A DNA stretch of 64,000 nt from Merluccius polli (taxonomy: Eukaryota > Chordata > Actinopteri > Gadiformes > Merlucciidae): contig JAOPHQ010002276.1 of NCBI GenBank assembly GCA_030340625.1, positions 714,501 through 778,500 of the forward strand, in the 5' to 3' direction. The stretch's first letter is position 1. Every line of letters starts with the position of its first letter. Positions 42,101-51,464 of this stretch are shown here, piece after piece. The notes beneath the pieces were generated by a model. That model did no database searches. It was not told the DNA's origin and worked only from the letters and a program-made list of their open reading frames with translations. A program made the translations under genes and the position numbers.

Positions 42101-42942
42101 ACAATTCATCTCCCAGGTTTGGAGGGCTTTCTGTAAGGCCTTAGGAGCCACCGCCAGCTTGTCCTCAGGCTTACATCCCCAGACTAAATGCCAGGCTGAA
42201 AGGGCCAACCAATTCTTGGGAGCTGCTTTACGCTGTGTGGCCGAAACCAACCCCACCTCCTGGAGCCAACATCTGCCCTGGGTAGAATACGCTCACAACA
42301 ATCTCCCCAGCTCTGCCACCGGGTTATCACCTTTTGAAGCCTTTCTCGGCTACCAGCCCCCCCTGCTTCCCTCCGAGGAGGTGGATTTGGTGGTTCCCGT
42401 GGTACAGGACCACATTCGCAACTGCCAGAAGGTTTGGCAGGATACCCGCTCTGCCCTAGAGCGGAATCTAATCAGGTGAATAGACGCAGAAATCCAGCCC
42501 CTCTCTATCAACCTGGTCAGTCGGTTTGGCTGGCTACTAGGAACATACCTCTCCTCACAGAATCCCGTAAACTCTCCCCCCGGTTTATTGGACCCCCGTT
42601 GAAAAGGTGATAAATCCCACAGTCGTAAGACTCACTCTACCGTCTAACATGAGGATCCATCCCACCTTCCATGCATCCCAGCTCAAACCGGTCTCCTCCA
42701 GTACTCTTTACCCACCTTCCGAACCCCCACCGCCCACCGGTCTCATTGACGACCATCCAGCCTTCACAGTTTGCTGTCCTTTGGATGTCCGGCGTCGTGG
42801 CCGGGGGCTACAATACCTGGTCGATTGGGAGGGGTACGGTCCCGAGGAGTGTTCCTGGGTGCCCCGCTCTTTTATCCTGGACCCTGAATTGATCTCTGAT
42901 TTTCATCGGGACCATCCTGACAAGCCCAGTGGGTACTGTTAG
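39102..42942 (+). pseudogene. Gypsy-B pol: RT, deleted RNase H, integrase, chromodomain
   Basis: RT is well preserved from SRLYNLSRPEREAMEKYI (39290) through RPCIDFRGLND, KLDLRNAYHL, MPFGLTNTP and the catalytic YLDDILVF to FLGFANFYQCFIRDYS (40030), where a hAT element is inserted (40052-41459). The RT end resumes at 41468. A deletion near 41620 removes nearly all of RNase H. The integrase zinc domain is present (HTSRFACHPG...CTTCACSK), then a second deletion near 41990 removes the first catalytic Asp. DIVSDRGPQF and the later Glu region (AERANQFLGAA) remain. After a frame change the chromodomain closes the gene (VRRRGRGLQYLVDWEGYGPE). Dead, but a clear sister of Gypsy-A. Confidence 0.88.
40052..41459. 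mobile_element. hAT-C: non-autonomous hAT element in Gypsy-B
   Basis: The ends are TAGGGCTGTCCCGAATA and the complement of TAGGGCTGGACCCGAATA. The target duplication CCTCTCAC is exact (40044-40051, 41460-41467). The subterminal regions are rich in CGAATATTCG motifs on both sides. There is no transposase. A possible further MITE (40209-40455, AGGGATGGGC/GCACATCCCT ends, many ATCGAT motifs) lies inside, but without a matching target duplication. An A-run occupies 41349-41374. Confidence 0.9.
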
Positions 42943-43397
42943 GATGTGCTATGTTTGTCTATTGCCCTGTGTTTTCCTGGTGTTTCACTGCCCTTTGTGT
43001 TCTGCGTCTGTTGTATGTCTCCCCTGTCTGTGCAGGCTGGGTGTGGCTGACCTACTTTTTCAACCACTCCCTCATTGATTCTCACCTGCTCAGCTTCCAC
43101 ACCTGCCTCTCATCAACCTCCTGCAGTATTTAACTCCGGTTCACCTTTCCAGACTCTGCCAGTTTGTCGTTGTACCTTACGTTTCCTGCCGTACTCACCT
43201 GCCCTGCTCACCACGCTCAGCCTGCCCTCGTCTTCTCCCTGGTCCTCGTCGTCCTGCCCTGGAGTTTTTCCCCCTGGACTTCCCCTGTCTTGTCTGTTTG
43301 TGTCCTTTTGTTGGTGGCAAATGAAGCCTTCCACATCTACTCCTGTTTTCGGGTCTGCTTTGTGGGTTCAGTGTCCTGCCGAGCGCTAGCACTAACA
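42937..43397 (+). repeat. Gypsy-B 3' LTR
   Basis: 461 bp. The self-primer sequence is mutated to GCCAGTTTGT (43158-43167). Confidence 0.93.
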
Positions 43398-44436
43398 CTT
43401 TTAAATTTTTAATGGTTTGCATGTTTGTGCGCTGCTGCGCCTCCCTGTGTGTGTAACAAGCAGAGTGTACGAGCATTGTGCACCCACCTATAGTTGTTAG
43501 TTGGAGGGCGGGTATTACTAACACGCCCTTCAACTAACAGCGAAACACCATGACGTTGACTTTCGACCAGGTTTCTGTTGGTCAACGTGCAATTTGTGTC
43601 AGTTGCCTCAAGATACTAGCGACACTCTGCGCCGGGTGTAAGATAGGGCCCCATGTGTTAAAGGGGGGAATAGTAGATAGCATTGACCAGCACTGATACA
43701 CACAAGGATTTTCAAATTATCGAGCTTTTGTGCTAAGTGTCTAGTGTGTGTCACTAGGGAGAGGACAGAAAGTCACACCCACCAATCCACCTCCATCATT
43801 GCCATTGCCATTCGATCTGATGATGGATTTTATAGTTTTATAGCACCATGTGCTATAAATGTTCTCCAAATGGGTTGAGGTGTTTCCCACCAAGGAACTG
43901 CGGATACAGGTATATCATGGGAATAAGTTGTGCCGCTAATCCTGCTAGTCATGAGGGAGGACACCAGACCAGAGGTAGGACTGTCCCCCTATGAAGTCCT
44001 GATGGGGAGACTGATGGGGACCAGTGCACCACACAACAGCAATATGAACACAGAACTGTTTCATCACAGCATGATTTATTATTGTATTAATCTCTCCCAA
44101 ACTCTGCAAACTATCCACTCACAGGTGAAGGAGGCCTTGCCACCGTTCAAGGAGGGGTGACTCCATGACCTACAACCGGGAGATTGGATTGTGGTGAAGG
44201 ACTATCAGAGACGGGCCTGGAACTCACCAAGTTGGTTGGGTCCATTTCAGGTACTGCTGATCACCTCATCAGCTGTCAAGGTTGCTGAGAGGGCTACCAG
44301 GATCAACTCAGCCACTGTAGACGAAAGCAGTAGGGATTGCCTGAGAAACCTACACCTTGATACAAAGAAGCAGCCATGCCCGGCTCTACCCCCTCACCCT
44401 AAGTCACGGCTGACACAGCCCCTCACCGTTTCTTGA

Positions 44437-45257
44437 GAGGTGTGTAGAATACTTTAAAATAGTATACTTTGGTATACTTAAATATCATATGCGTTAAAAC
44501 TAGGCCCCAATCAAAGTAAGTATTTCTATTTTGATGGCGTACATTTTCCTGATATAGGGCGGGTGTTTTGTAATGATATTTTAAATGGTGATTGGTGAGA
44601 CTGTTCCTGAGGAGGTGATCAGGAACCAATAGAGGTGTTGGGCTTTGCATTAAATGGTCTCATTTGTTGTATCAATCAGACAACACATCCCACACAGACC
44701 AACTGGTCTGTGCCTTTAACTTTTAATGTGGGTTCACCTTCATTCTGTTCTTACCCCCTCCCTGCCAGACCTTCATCTCAAACCCCCCACTGTTCTTGAT
44801 GAGTTGATCAGGATACAATAGAATTGATGGGCTTGGCATTAATCAAACTCCCTTTCATGTATGAGTCAATCAACAAATCCCCCACAGACCAACTAACCCC
44901 ACCCTTGCCATGTGTATTTTAAATACTGTTGTATGTGGGAAATGAAGAGGGCGTGGGTGCTGTTGGAGGCAGTCACCCTGAAGGGACTGCGCTGGTGATT
45001 TTGGGTTTCCTGCGTGAACCTGTGAATAAAGGATTGAACGTTACAACTTGTCTCCGTGGCCTGTTTAAAACAAAGGACTCCGTAGACCTGGAAACTGCAC
45101 CTTGGGTTTTGAAAATCTTCTACAGGCGCCCTCAAATAAAATGTAGTATTATTATTATTACCGTCAACCCAACACTGAAACCAGGTCACATGTTGGTATT
45201 CTCCAGCCATCGTCACATATCCAGGACCAGATTTCCTCTGGCCTGGGGAGAAACATG
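44437..45257 (+). other. LTR-like tract with enhancer-type direct repeat
   Basis: Two imperfect ~100-bp direct copies (about 44606-44706 and 44793-44892) share GTGATCAGGAACCAATAGA-like and CACAGACCAACT blocks, about 187 bp apart, as in retroviral U3 enhancers. They are followed by AATAAA near 45024 and a short R/U5-like segment. No proven ends or target duplication. It follows the integrase of ERV-B directly, so it could be a retroviral LTR or an insertion between pol and env. Confidence 0.4.
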
Positions 45258-45512
45258 ACTCATCATCAACCAGGACCACAGACCACGGCATCCCGTCAGG
45301 ATCGGATGCGGGATGCGAACCATCTGGGGTTTGCTATTTGATTGTACTATTTTGTGATTCCATTTCTACTCATCTTTGACTCTCAAGACAAAACTAATAC
45401 CACCACAAAATGTAATTGTCCCATCCGTAACACAGATTAAACCCCCGTTTAGGGGTAGACGGTACCTCCATCATGATCCTGAATGATGCCAATACGTATC
45501 AGTATTCATCTC
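45258..45512 (+). other. Possible remnant of an env leader
   Basis: A short frame from ATG 45256 (MTHHQPGPQTTASRQDRMRD) leads into a hydrophobic stretch (LYYFVIPFLLIFDS) with a stop in between. Its position after integrase would fit an Env signal region, but no other Env sequence follows. Tentative. Confidence 0.25.
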
Positions 45513-45830
45513 AACCTCCCCCACCACCATCACATCACTATACCATCTCCACCACCATCACTATACCACGTCCACCACTATACCACCTCCACCATCACTA
45601 TACCACTTCCACCATCACTATACCATCTCCACCATCACTATACTACCTCCACCACCATCACTATACCACCTCCACCACCATCATATCATTATACAACCTC
45701 CCCAACTATCAATTTACCACCGCCATCCCTATACCACCACCACCACCACCACCACCATCACTATCACCACCACCGTCACACCACGACAACCCCTCCACCA
45801 TCACTATACACAGATCCGGCGAAGTACCGA
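45513..45830. repeat. CCA/ACCATCACTATACC minisatellite
   Basis: Some fifteen irregular copies of CCACC(A)ATCACTATACCAC. It is purely repetitive; the Pro/Ser/Tyr-rich frames across it are not genes. Confidence 0.93.
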
Positions 45831-45957
45831 AGGTAAATGAGTCACCATTATGGTGGTGTCTCCCTGCAATATGCACTTGAAAGCAAGCTGTCCTAAGAAG
45901 TGTATAATTTTCTTACTTTCCTTACTTTCTATGTAACATTACTTTTGACGATAAAGT

Positions 45958-46190
45958 CTGGGAGTTCGGGAAGAACCTGTGCAGTTCTCAGCTGCTCCAA
46001 CAGTAGTGGCAAACTTCATATTTGGAATCAAACTGAATGTGAAATATACAAGCCTTTACTTCATGAAGAGTGCCCCTGTCTGAGACCACACAATTTACAT
46101 AGATTCCCTGGGCATGGGGAGGACGATGTTTGCCAGAAGTGGATCAAAAATATTAACAGAACCGACTTTGTTCCCTATCAGCTATTGTAG
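45958..46190 (+). pseudogene. Half of a THAP-type zinc finger domain
   Basis: The frame reads GRTCAVLSCSNSS, then a spacer with CPCLRPHN, then LHRFPGHGEDDVCQKWIKNI and NRTDFVP. This matches the first part of a THAP domain: C-x4-C, the (F/L)HRFP motif, and W with Arg-x-x-Phe-x-Pro. The second half (C-x2-H) is absent, as expected if an exon ends here, but the frame runs on only four residues to a stop. THAP domains bind DNA and are found in host regulators and in P-type transposases. There is no clear start; a Met at 45900 is preceded by nothing conserved. It could be a detached transposon exon. Confidence 0.45.
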
Positions 46191-46794
46191 ACTGCTTAGC
46201 CAGCCAGTTAGCCAATGCTACTATGAGCTGCGGTGGTCCCACAAAATAAATTAACTCAATCAACTAACATTATTGTGAAATATAACATTAGTTGCTCTAA
46301 CTAGGTCAACCTACTGACCACCAAGTAAACATAGTTTAGTCTGCATCACAAACAGAGCACAAACAATGTACAAAACATCGGCAGTCCTATGTTTAGAGTG
46401 ATGTTTTTTTAACCATGAAAAACTTAACTGACAGTCAATAATGTCTACATTTTATGACAAAGTTTGTCATCAATTAGCAATTTTTTTAATTTTTTTTTGT
46501 GAACTTGATCACTCGAAAACATTGGTGTCCCCATTCTCCCTGTAAGATCAACACTTTTCTCTCTTAGATGTTGGCAATCAAGCTTCATGATATATATATG
46601 TTCATACAGTTATGATTCTAGTATAGAACCTGCTTACTTCTATTGATTTGTGATTATATGTCCTCTGTTGTTTCATATTTATTATAAATATTTCCATACT
46701 CATTAAAGTCAAAAGACTACTTGAGTCCACAAACTTTGATTACTCCATGTGCTATTCTGGTAGCTACTACTGGGAGCAGATACTATGTGACAAA
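46191..46794. other. No feature recognised
   Basis: AT-rich sequence without frames, repeats or ends that I can assign. Confidence 0.5.
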
Positions 46795-47228
46795 TGTATA
46801 ACCGCACATATAACACTAAGCTGTAATATCCTCACATAGCCACAAGGGGACAGGAACAAATACATAAGCTGTAATATCTACACATAGCCACTAGGGAATA
46901 GAAACAAATATATAAGCTGTATTAACCACACCTGGCCACCAGATGGCAGCACACATAATACACTGGGGGCGGGCGCTCAACACTAGCCAATCAGAGCATA
47001 GTATGCGTCATAGAGGCCACGCCTGCCTAGGTACTACCAAACCGCACAACCGGGGGAGAGCAGAAACCCTAGAGGCCACGTATCTGGATAGATATCCGGC
47101 TAAGGGTCGCTCCACGCGTGACCTATACAATACCCCTCCATTTGCTTCATAGATAATAGACCTAAAGCTAAACAAATAAAGTAAAAGCGATCCTGTGTCG
47201 GCGGCCTTCTTCCTCAAAGAACAGCACA
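46795..47228 (+). mobile_element. LTR-1 family LTR, copy 3
   Basis: Matches copies 1 and 2 over the central and 3' blocks (CACTGGGGGCGGGCGCTCAA, CATAGAGGCCACGCCTG, GCGGCCTTCTTCCTC), with AATAAA at 47175-47180. It has an internal duplication of about 57 bp (CTGTAATATC...AGCCAC, twice between 46822 and 46890) not found in the other two copies. The 5' edge is diverged and no target duplication is certain. Confidence 0.8.
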
Positions 47229-47571
47229 GCTCAAAGTAAACCTTCTACAGATGGCAGATTTTCTCCATTGTCAACTCTTGGTTGTATGGCACATTCATGA
47301 TAATGTGTGAATTTGGAATCGATACCAGGAACTTACAATTTGTTTTGTTTGCACAATGCATCACTAGTTGGACCTGGTAATAGTAGCTTAATCCCTGACT
47401 ACCATCGTGTGCCAACAAACCAGTTCAGTTTTCTTTCCAACCAGTTTCTTGGGTCTGCTTTTTTTGGCACTTCAGATGCCTCGCTACTGTTTATTCAAAA
47501 TTGTCTCTGGTCTAGCCAAAATTGACAATTCTGGAGCTTTGATTCTGTTTCTATTTACTCTCTTTCATCTT
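47229..47571. other. No feature recognised
   Basis: Spacer between the LTR and the IS630-like transposon; no coding signal. Confidence 0.5.
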
Positions 47572-47975
47572 TACAGTTTTTCTCTATTGCCAAAACACAA
47601 AACCCAGTACTCTAAACCAAATGACCAGTTGCCTAAACACATTTAGTAAAACTACCCCCCTTTTGCCACAACCACAATTCACCTGTAGACACTGTTCACA
47701 AAACCCATCCCCTTTTTCTCAAAACTCTAAACACATTTTGCCGTGCTAAAACACATTTTGCATATAACTCTGCTCCAATATGCATTGTGAAGCTCATGTG
47801 ATGCAAAATGCTACCCACAATCAGCAAAACTTGAACACAATGAACATACCTGGTGTCAATCAGTAAACACAACGACTCATAATTGAAAACACCTATTGCA
47901 AATGATGTGACCACACCTATATAAGTCAGTGCAGTTTGAGGAGCAGGCCGAGGAGGGAGAGGAGCGGGCCGAGGA

Positions 47976-49477
47976 GTGGGCCAAAGAGGGCGCCAAAGAG
48001 GGCGAGAAGCAGTCCAAAGAGGAGCAGGCCAAGGAGGGAGAGGAGAAGGAGGGCAAGCAAGACAACGCATTTTCATTACAGATGAAATGAGAGCAACAGT
48101 CATTGACCACGTCATTGTCCACGGCATGACAATGACCGAAGCGGGACAACGAGTCCAACCAAACCTCAGCAGATTCTCAGTGGCCACCATTATTCGGGCC
48201 TTCAGAGAACACAACAGGTACTGTATGTAGTAGTTTTTTAGTCACTACACTAGATGTTCACAGTATACAGTAGTATAGTGGAGTGCACCTACATACAGAC
48301 AAGTGCAATCATGGTTACAGTAAAAGTGTGTACTGCAAGGACCATTTCTGACCAAATGACTATGTTTGTTTCTCTAGAGTTGAAAGATTGCCATTTGCAG
48401 GTGGGAGGGCTTCCAGATTCACACCAGCCCAAGAGGTCCTCATTGTGGATATGGTTCGGGAGAACAATGTGATCAGACTACGGGAGATACGGGAGAGGAT
48501 CATTGGTGACAATTTGAACTTTCCGACCATTGACAATGTCAGCCTGACAACCATAGACAGAGTCCTCAAGCGCCAGAGAGTAAGCATGAAGCAGGCCTAT
48601 AGGGTACCCTTTGAGCGCAACTCTGACAGAATAAAACACCTCCGTCACCAGTATGTGCAAGTAAGTACAGTACAATCCATGGCCTACAGTACTTTACATA
48701 CAATACTATACTGTCGTACTGTAATGTGCTGTATTGACTGTCTTTCTGAACACCTGAAAACGCTATTTGTTTCCACAGAGGATGTTCGAGTTGGAGTCCA
48801 TGGCCAGACCCCATGAATTTATATTTGTGGATGAGGCTGGCTTCAACCTCACAAAAAGGAGGAGAGGCCGTAACATCATAGGACGGAGAGCTATCGTTGA
48901 TGTGCCCGGCCAACGTGGAGGAAACATCACTCTCTGCGCTGCCATGAGTTCTAGAGGGCTTCTCCACCGGCATGCTGAACTTGGTGCCTACAACACTGAG
49001 CGTCTCCTCACCTTCCTAGGAGAGCTCAGAGATGTTTTGCATGACAATGACCACCTGAATGCTCGGCCAGCAGATCACCACGACCAGCAGATTCCTGGGC
49101 CAGCTGATCTTCCCATATACGTCATCCTCTGGGACAATGTTAGCTTCCATCGCAGCATCCAGGTCAGAGAGTGGTTTAACATCAATCAGCAATTCATTAA
49201 TGTGTGTCTGCCACCCTACTCTCCGTTCCTAAACCCAATAGAGGAGTTCTTCTCATCATGGCGGTGGAAGGTCTATGACCGCCAACCTTACACCAGAGAG
49301 AACCTTCTCAGGGCTATGGACCTGGCCTGTGATGATGTGGCTGTGGAGGCGTTCCAAGGCTGGGTGCGGCATGCCAGGGCATTCTTCCCACGTTGTTTGG
49401 CTATGGACAATATTGCCTGTGACGTTGATGAGGTCCTGTGGCCCGACCCAGCCCGACGACGTGATGCCGCCCCATGA
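47976..49477 (+). CDS. DDE transposase, Tc1/mariner superfamily, three exons
   Basis: Exons 47976-48217, 48378-48660 and 48779-49477 are joined by GT-AG introns that keep frame (408 codons with stop). The N-terminus is Arg/Gly-rich. Next come helix-turn-helix segments: MRATVIDHVIVHGMTMTEAG with SVATIIRAF, then RFTPAQEVLIVDMV and IDNVSLTTIDRVLKRQRV. The catalytic domain has FVDEAGFN (first Asp), VILWDNVSFH (second Asp) and PPYSPFLNPIEEFFS (Glu), with 35 residues between the second Asp and the first Glu by my count. It closes with WKVYDRQPYTRENLL. The upstream frame has a TGA and no ATG; the start given is a GTG, and the first in-frame ATG falls within the first helix, so the original start codon may be mutated. 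Confidence 0.87.
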
Positions 49478-49884
49478 TTTCGGTGTCAACATACAACATA
49501 CTGTGTCAATTTTCAACGTACTGTAATAAAATAAATCGCACCCTGAACATTGTGTTCTCAATTGTTACTGTACTGTATCTATTGTGTGTAATGGATCCTC
49601 CATGGAGTTTACAGTACTCATTTTTTCATTGAGTTGTGATATTACTGCATTTTCTGCATTATGTAACTATTCCCATGAAATGCACAAATCTATAGTAAAT
49701 GCCCAAAACCTATTTGAGAATAAATAAGGGTTGCTCAAATGCATCCTGGCAGTTGTGAAACTGTAAAAAGAACAGTCTCACACTGTGAAAATTGTGTTTT
49801 CAATTTTTTTGGTAATGTGGTTAATGATGCTCAGTAGTGTTTACATTTTTGCAGGCCTTGAGTGGTATTTTGGTGTCAGAGTTT

Positions 49885-50010
49885 GCTTTTGAGCATATGA
49901 GCATCTGTTTTGGTGTGATGGGTTGGTTTTGAGCATATGAGCAACTGTTTGGGTGTGATGGGTTGGAATTTGAGCATATGAGCAACTGTTTTGGTGTGAT
50001 GGGTTGGTTT
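49885..50010. repeat. Three ~44-bp tandem copies near the right end
   Basis: The units contain TTGAGCATATGAGCAACTGT and GGTGTGATGGGTTGG. They lie between the transposase gene and the right TIR. Confidence 0.9.
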
Positions 50011-50128
50011 TGAAAAGAAACCGTGAGGTTTAGTGTACGTAGCTTTAGAAAAGTGTTTTGTGTTTAGAGTTTTGTGAAAAGTGAGGGCAGTATCGTGAAA
50101 TGTGTTTAAGCAATAGAGAAAAACTGTA

Positions 50129-50666
50129 ACACATTTGACATATCTTTCAAAAACTACATTGCAGAGTTTACATTTGTGTTCAGCACATTGTGCATGATCT
50201 TTGGGTAGTTATCATGGCTAAGTCAGCCGTCTCAGGGGATGAAAAGTGTTGAATGACATCTGCATCTGTCTCAAACGCTGTTGCTTTCATACTTCTCCAT
50301 GGCCTGGCTATAGAATGTTCTCCATTGTGTCTGGCACCACACTTCTCCAGGTGGATTAGTTCCAGGCACACACTTTGTCATTGCAGGCTGTGCCTGTGGA
50401 GCCCTGGGTCACAGCAATTTTCACCTTGTAAAGTAGTCCTGCTGTATGACTGAAGCACTTCCCTCTGTGGGCCATGCAGTCACAGTTCACACCTACAACT
50501 TTGCCATCCTTACTCTGCAGAGTTAATACAACATTATGATAGTTGTTAATGGAGTATTGGATATACTCACATTATCCCATCCAGAGCAATGGCGTTGAAT
50601 GTTAATGAACTAGTGCACGTTTTAGGGGAAACATGGTCCAGTGGTTCACCCTAAAGAGCAGCCTAT
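50129..50666. other. No feature recognised
   Basis: Unique-looking sequence without long frames or known repeats. Confidence 0.5.
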
Positions 50667-50810
50667 GGGCCTTATTCATCTAGCGGCTATCTTGGTTCTA
50701 AACACTAGCTGGGTGGGGGAACTGAATGCAGAATTTCACATTCAGTCCCCCCACCGAGCTAGCTACCAAGCTAGCTACCAAGATGGCCAGGTGCCGAGGT
50801 GAATAAGGCC
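50667..50810. mobile_element. Fold-back MITE
   Basis: The ends GGGCCTTATTCATC and its near complement GGTGAATAAGGCC enclose further inverted blocks (CTATCTTGGT/ACCAAGATGG, and GAACTGAATG/CATTCAGTCC), so nearly the whole 144 bp can fold on itself. TAT on the outer side of both ends could be a 3-bp target duplication. Confidence 0.65.
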
Positions 50811-51423
50811 TATATAGACTGCTGCTGTTGTATATTGTCTCACCACCATAGCTCCAACATTTAGGTTAATAGCGCAGTGGGCTCGGGGTTAGTGGTGTGG
50901 CATTGTGGCGACTGGGACAGATGGCAGTGGCATTGCTGGGAGCAGGCAGTGATGTGTCATGGGCTGCCAAGGCTGGTAAGAGACTGTATACGCTGAAGTG
51001 ATTAAAGCCATGACTCACTGGGGTGGTGGGGGGTGGGAGAGTTGGGGGGCCTGGAGGCCCAGCGTCATCACACACGCAGGCTGGCTCGAGAAAGCTAGAA
51101 AAAAACGCATAACATCCAATAACGTGTGTGTGTGCGCGCGCCGTCCGTGCATGTGTGTGTGTACGCGTGTCTGTGTGTAGACACTTTACGCTGGACAAAT
51201 TCTCCCTGACTGCTGCCAGTGTAATTGTGTTTATACAGCACAGTATAAATGAGTCCAATTTCATGGCCATTCTCTAGCAGCACAAACTGCATTCATAAAT
51301 CTCTATACTAGATCTGCACCATTGCCACACTCAATTTATACACCTTCCACAGATGAGTTAAGGTGTTATCTGGAGCGACGACAAAGTGTTAAGAGATGGA
51401 TGGACACACATATGGGCACGCAG

Positions 51424-51464
<41 letters not shown>

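Larger units (their letters stand above)
38009..43397 (+). mobile_element. Gypsy-B: older Ty3/Gypsy chromovirus, degenerate
   Basis: LTRs at 38009-38467 and 42937-43397 (TGTTAGGATG...CTAACA) with target duplication CTTTT (38004-38008, 43398-43402). The LTRs differ by substitutions and small indels, including an extra GAGTTTTTCCCC in the right one, so it is older than Gypsy-A. The same GTACGAACTGGCC primer region follows the 5' LTR. The interior carries truncated gag, mutated protease, most of RT, and deleted RNase H and integrase, with a hAT element inside pol. Confidence 0.93.
37693..43651. mobile_element. DNA element with GGGCCCTAT ends, enclosing Gypsy-B
   Basis: The left end GGGCCCTATTTTAACG and the right end (complement GGGCCCTATCTTACAC) are inverted repeats. 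It interrupts the integrase reading of ERV-B between SRGH and VLKGG. Depending on where the palindromic ends are drawn, the target duplication is CAT (with GGGCCC) or CCATG (with GGCCC). Own sequence is 37693-38003 and 43403-43651, about 560 bp without coding capacity. The superfamily is left open. Confidence 0.75.
30684..44436 (+). pseudogene. ERV-B pol (RT end, RNase H, integrase), split by three insertions
   Basis: A decayed MLV-like retroviral pol in four blocks. 30684-30836: the RT connection with NPATLLPTPEDGEPHDC. 31245-31488: the RNase H start (VNGSGRK, where the usual first catalytic Asp is Asn; SHFSAQAAELLALTRACIL). 37243-37692: the RNase H rest (IYTDSMYAFGVVHDFG, CEAHTGATD) and the integrase zinc-domain start (THSRGH). 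43655-44436: the integrase remainder (VLKGGIVDSIDQH), GLSPYEVLMGR and the C-terminal domain (GDWIVVKDYQRRAW). Reading resumes in register across each insertion. Several stops and frame changes show it is old. The gaps hold a solo LTR-1, Gypsy-A and the GGGCCC element. Confidence 0.86.
47574..50126 (+). mobile_element. IS630/Tc1-mariner-type DNA transposon
   Basis: Flanked by TA (47572-47573, 50127-50128). The TIR begins CAGTTTTTCTCTATTGC and is mirrored at the right end (GCAATAGAGAAAAACTG), continued by TAAACACA-like bases on both sides. It encodes a three-exon transposase. Outside the gene are GTTTTG/AAACAC-rich subterminal repeats and a three-copy 44-bp repeat (49885-50010). Length 2553 bp. 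Confidence 0.93.

Noticed and set aside
44893..45291. 132-codon minus-strand frame
   Set aside because: No recognisable domain, and it lies antisense to an LTR-like tract with AATAAA on the plus strand.
45473..45880. Pro/Ser/Tyr-rich frames
   Set aside because: They translate the CCA-type minisatellite; both frames are equally open.
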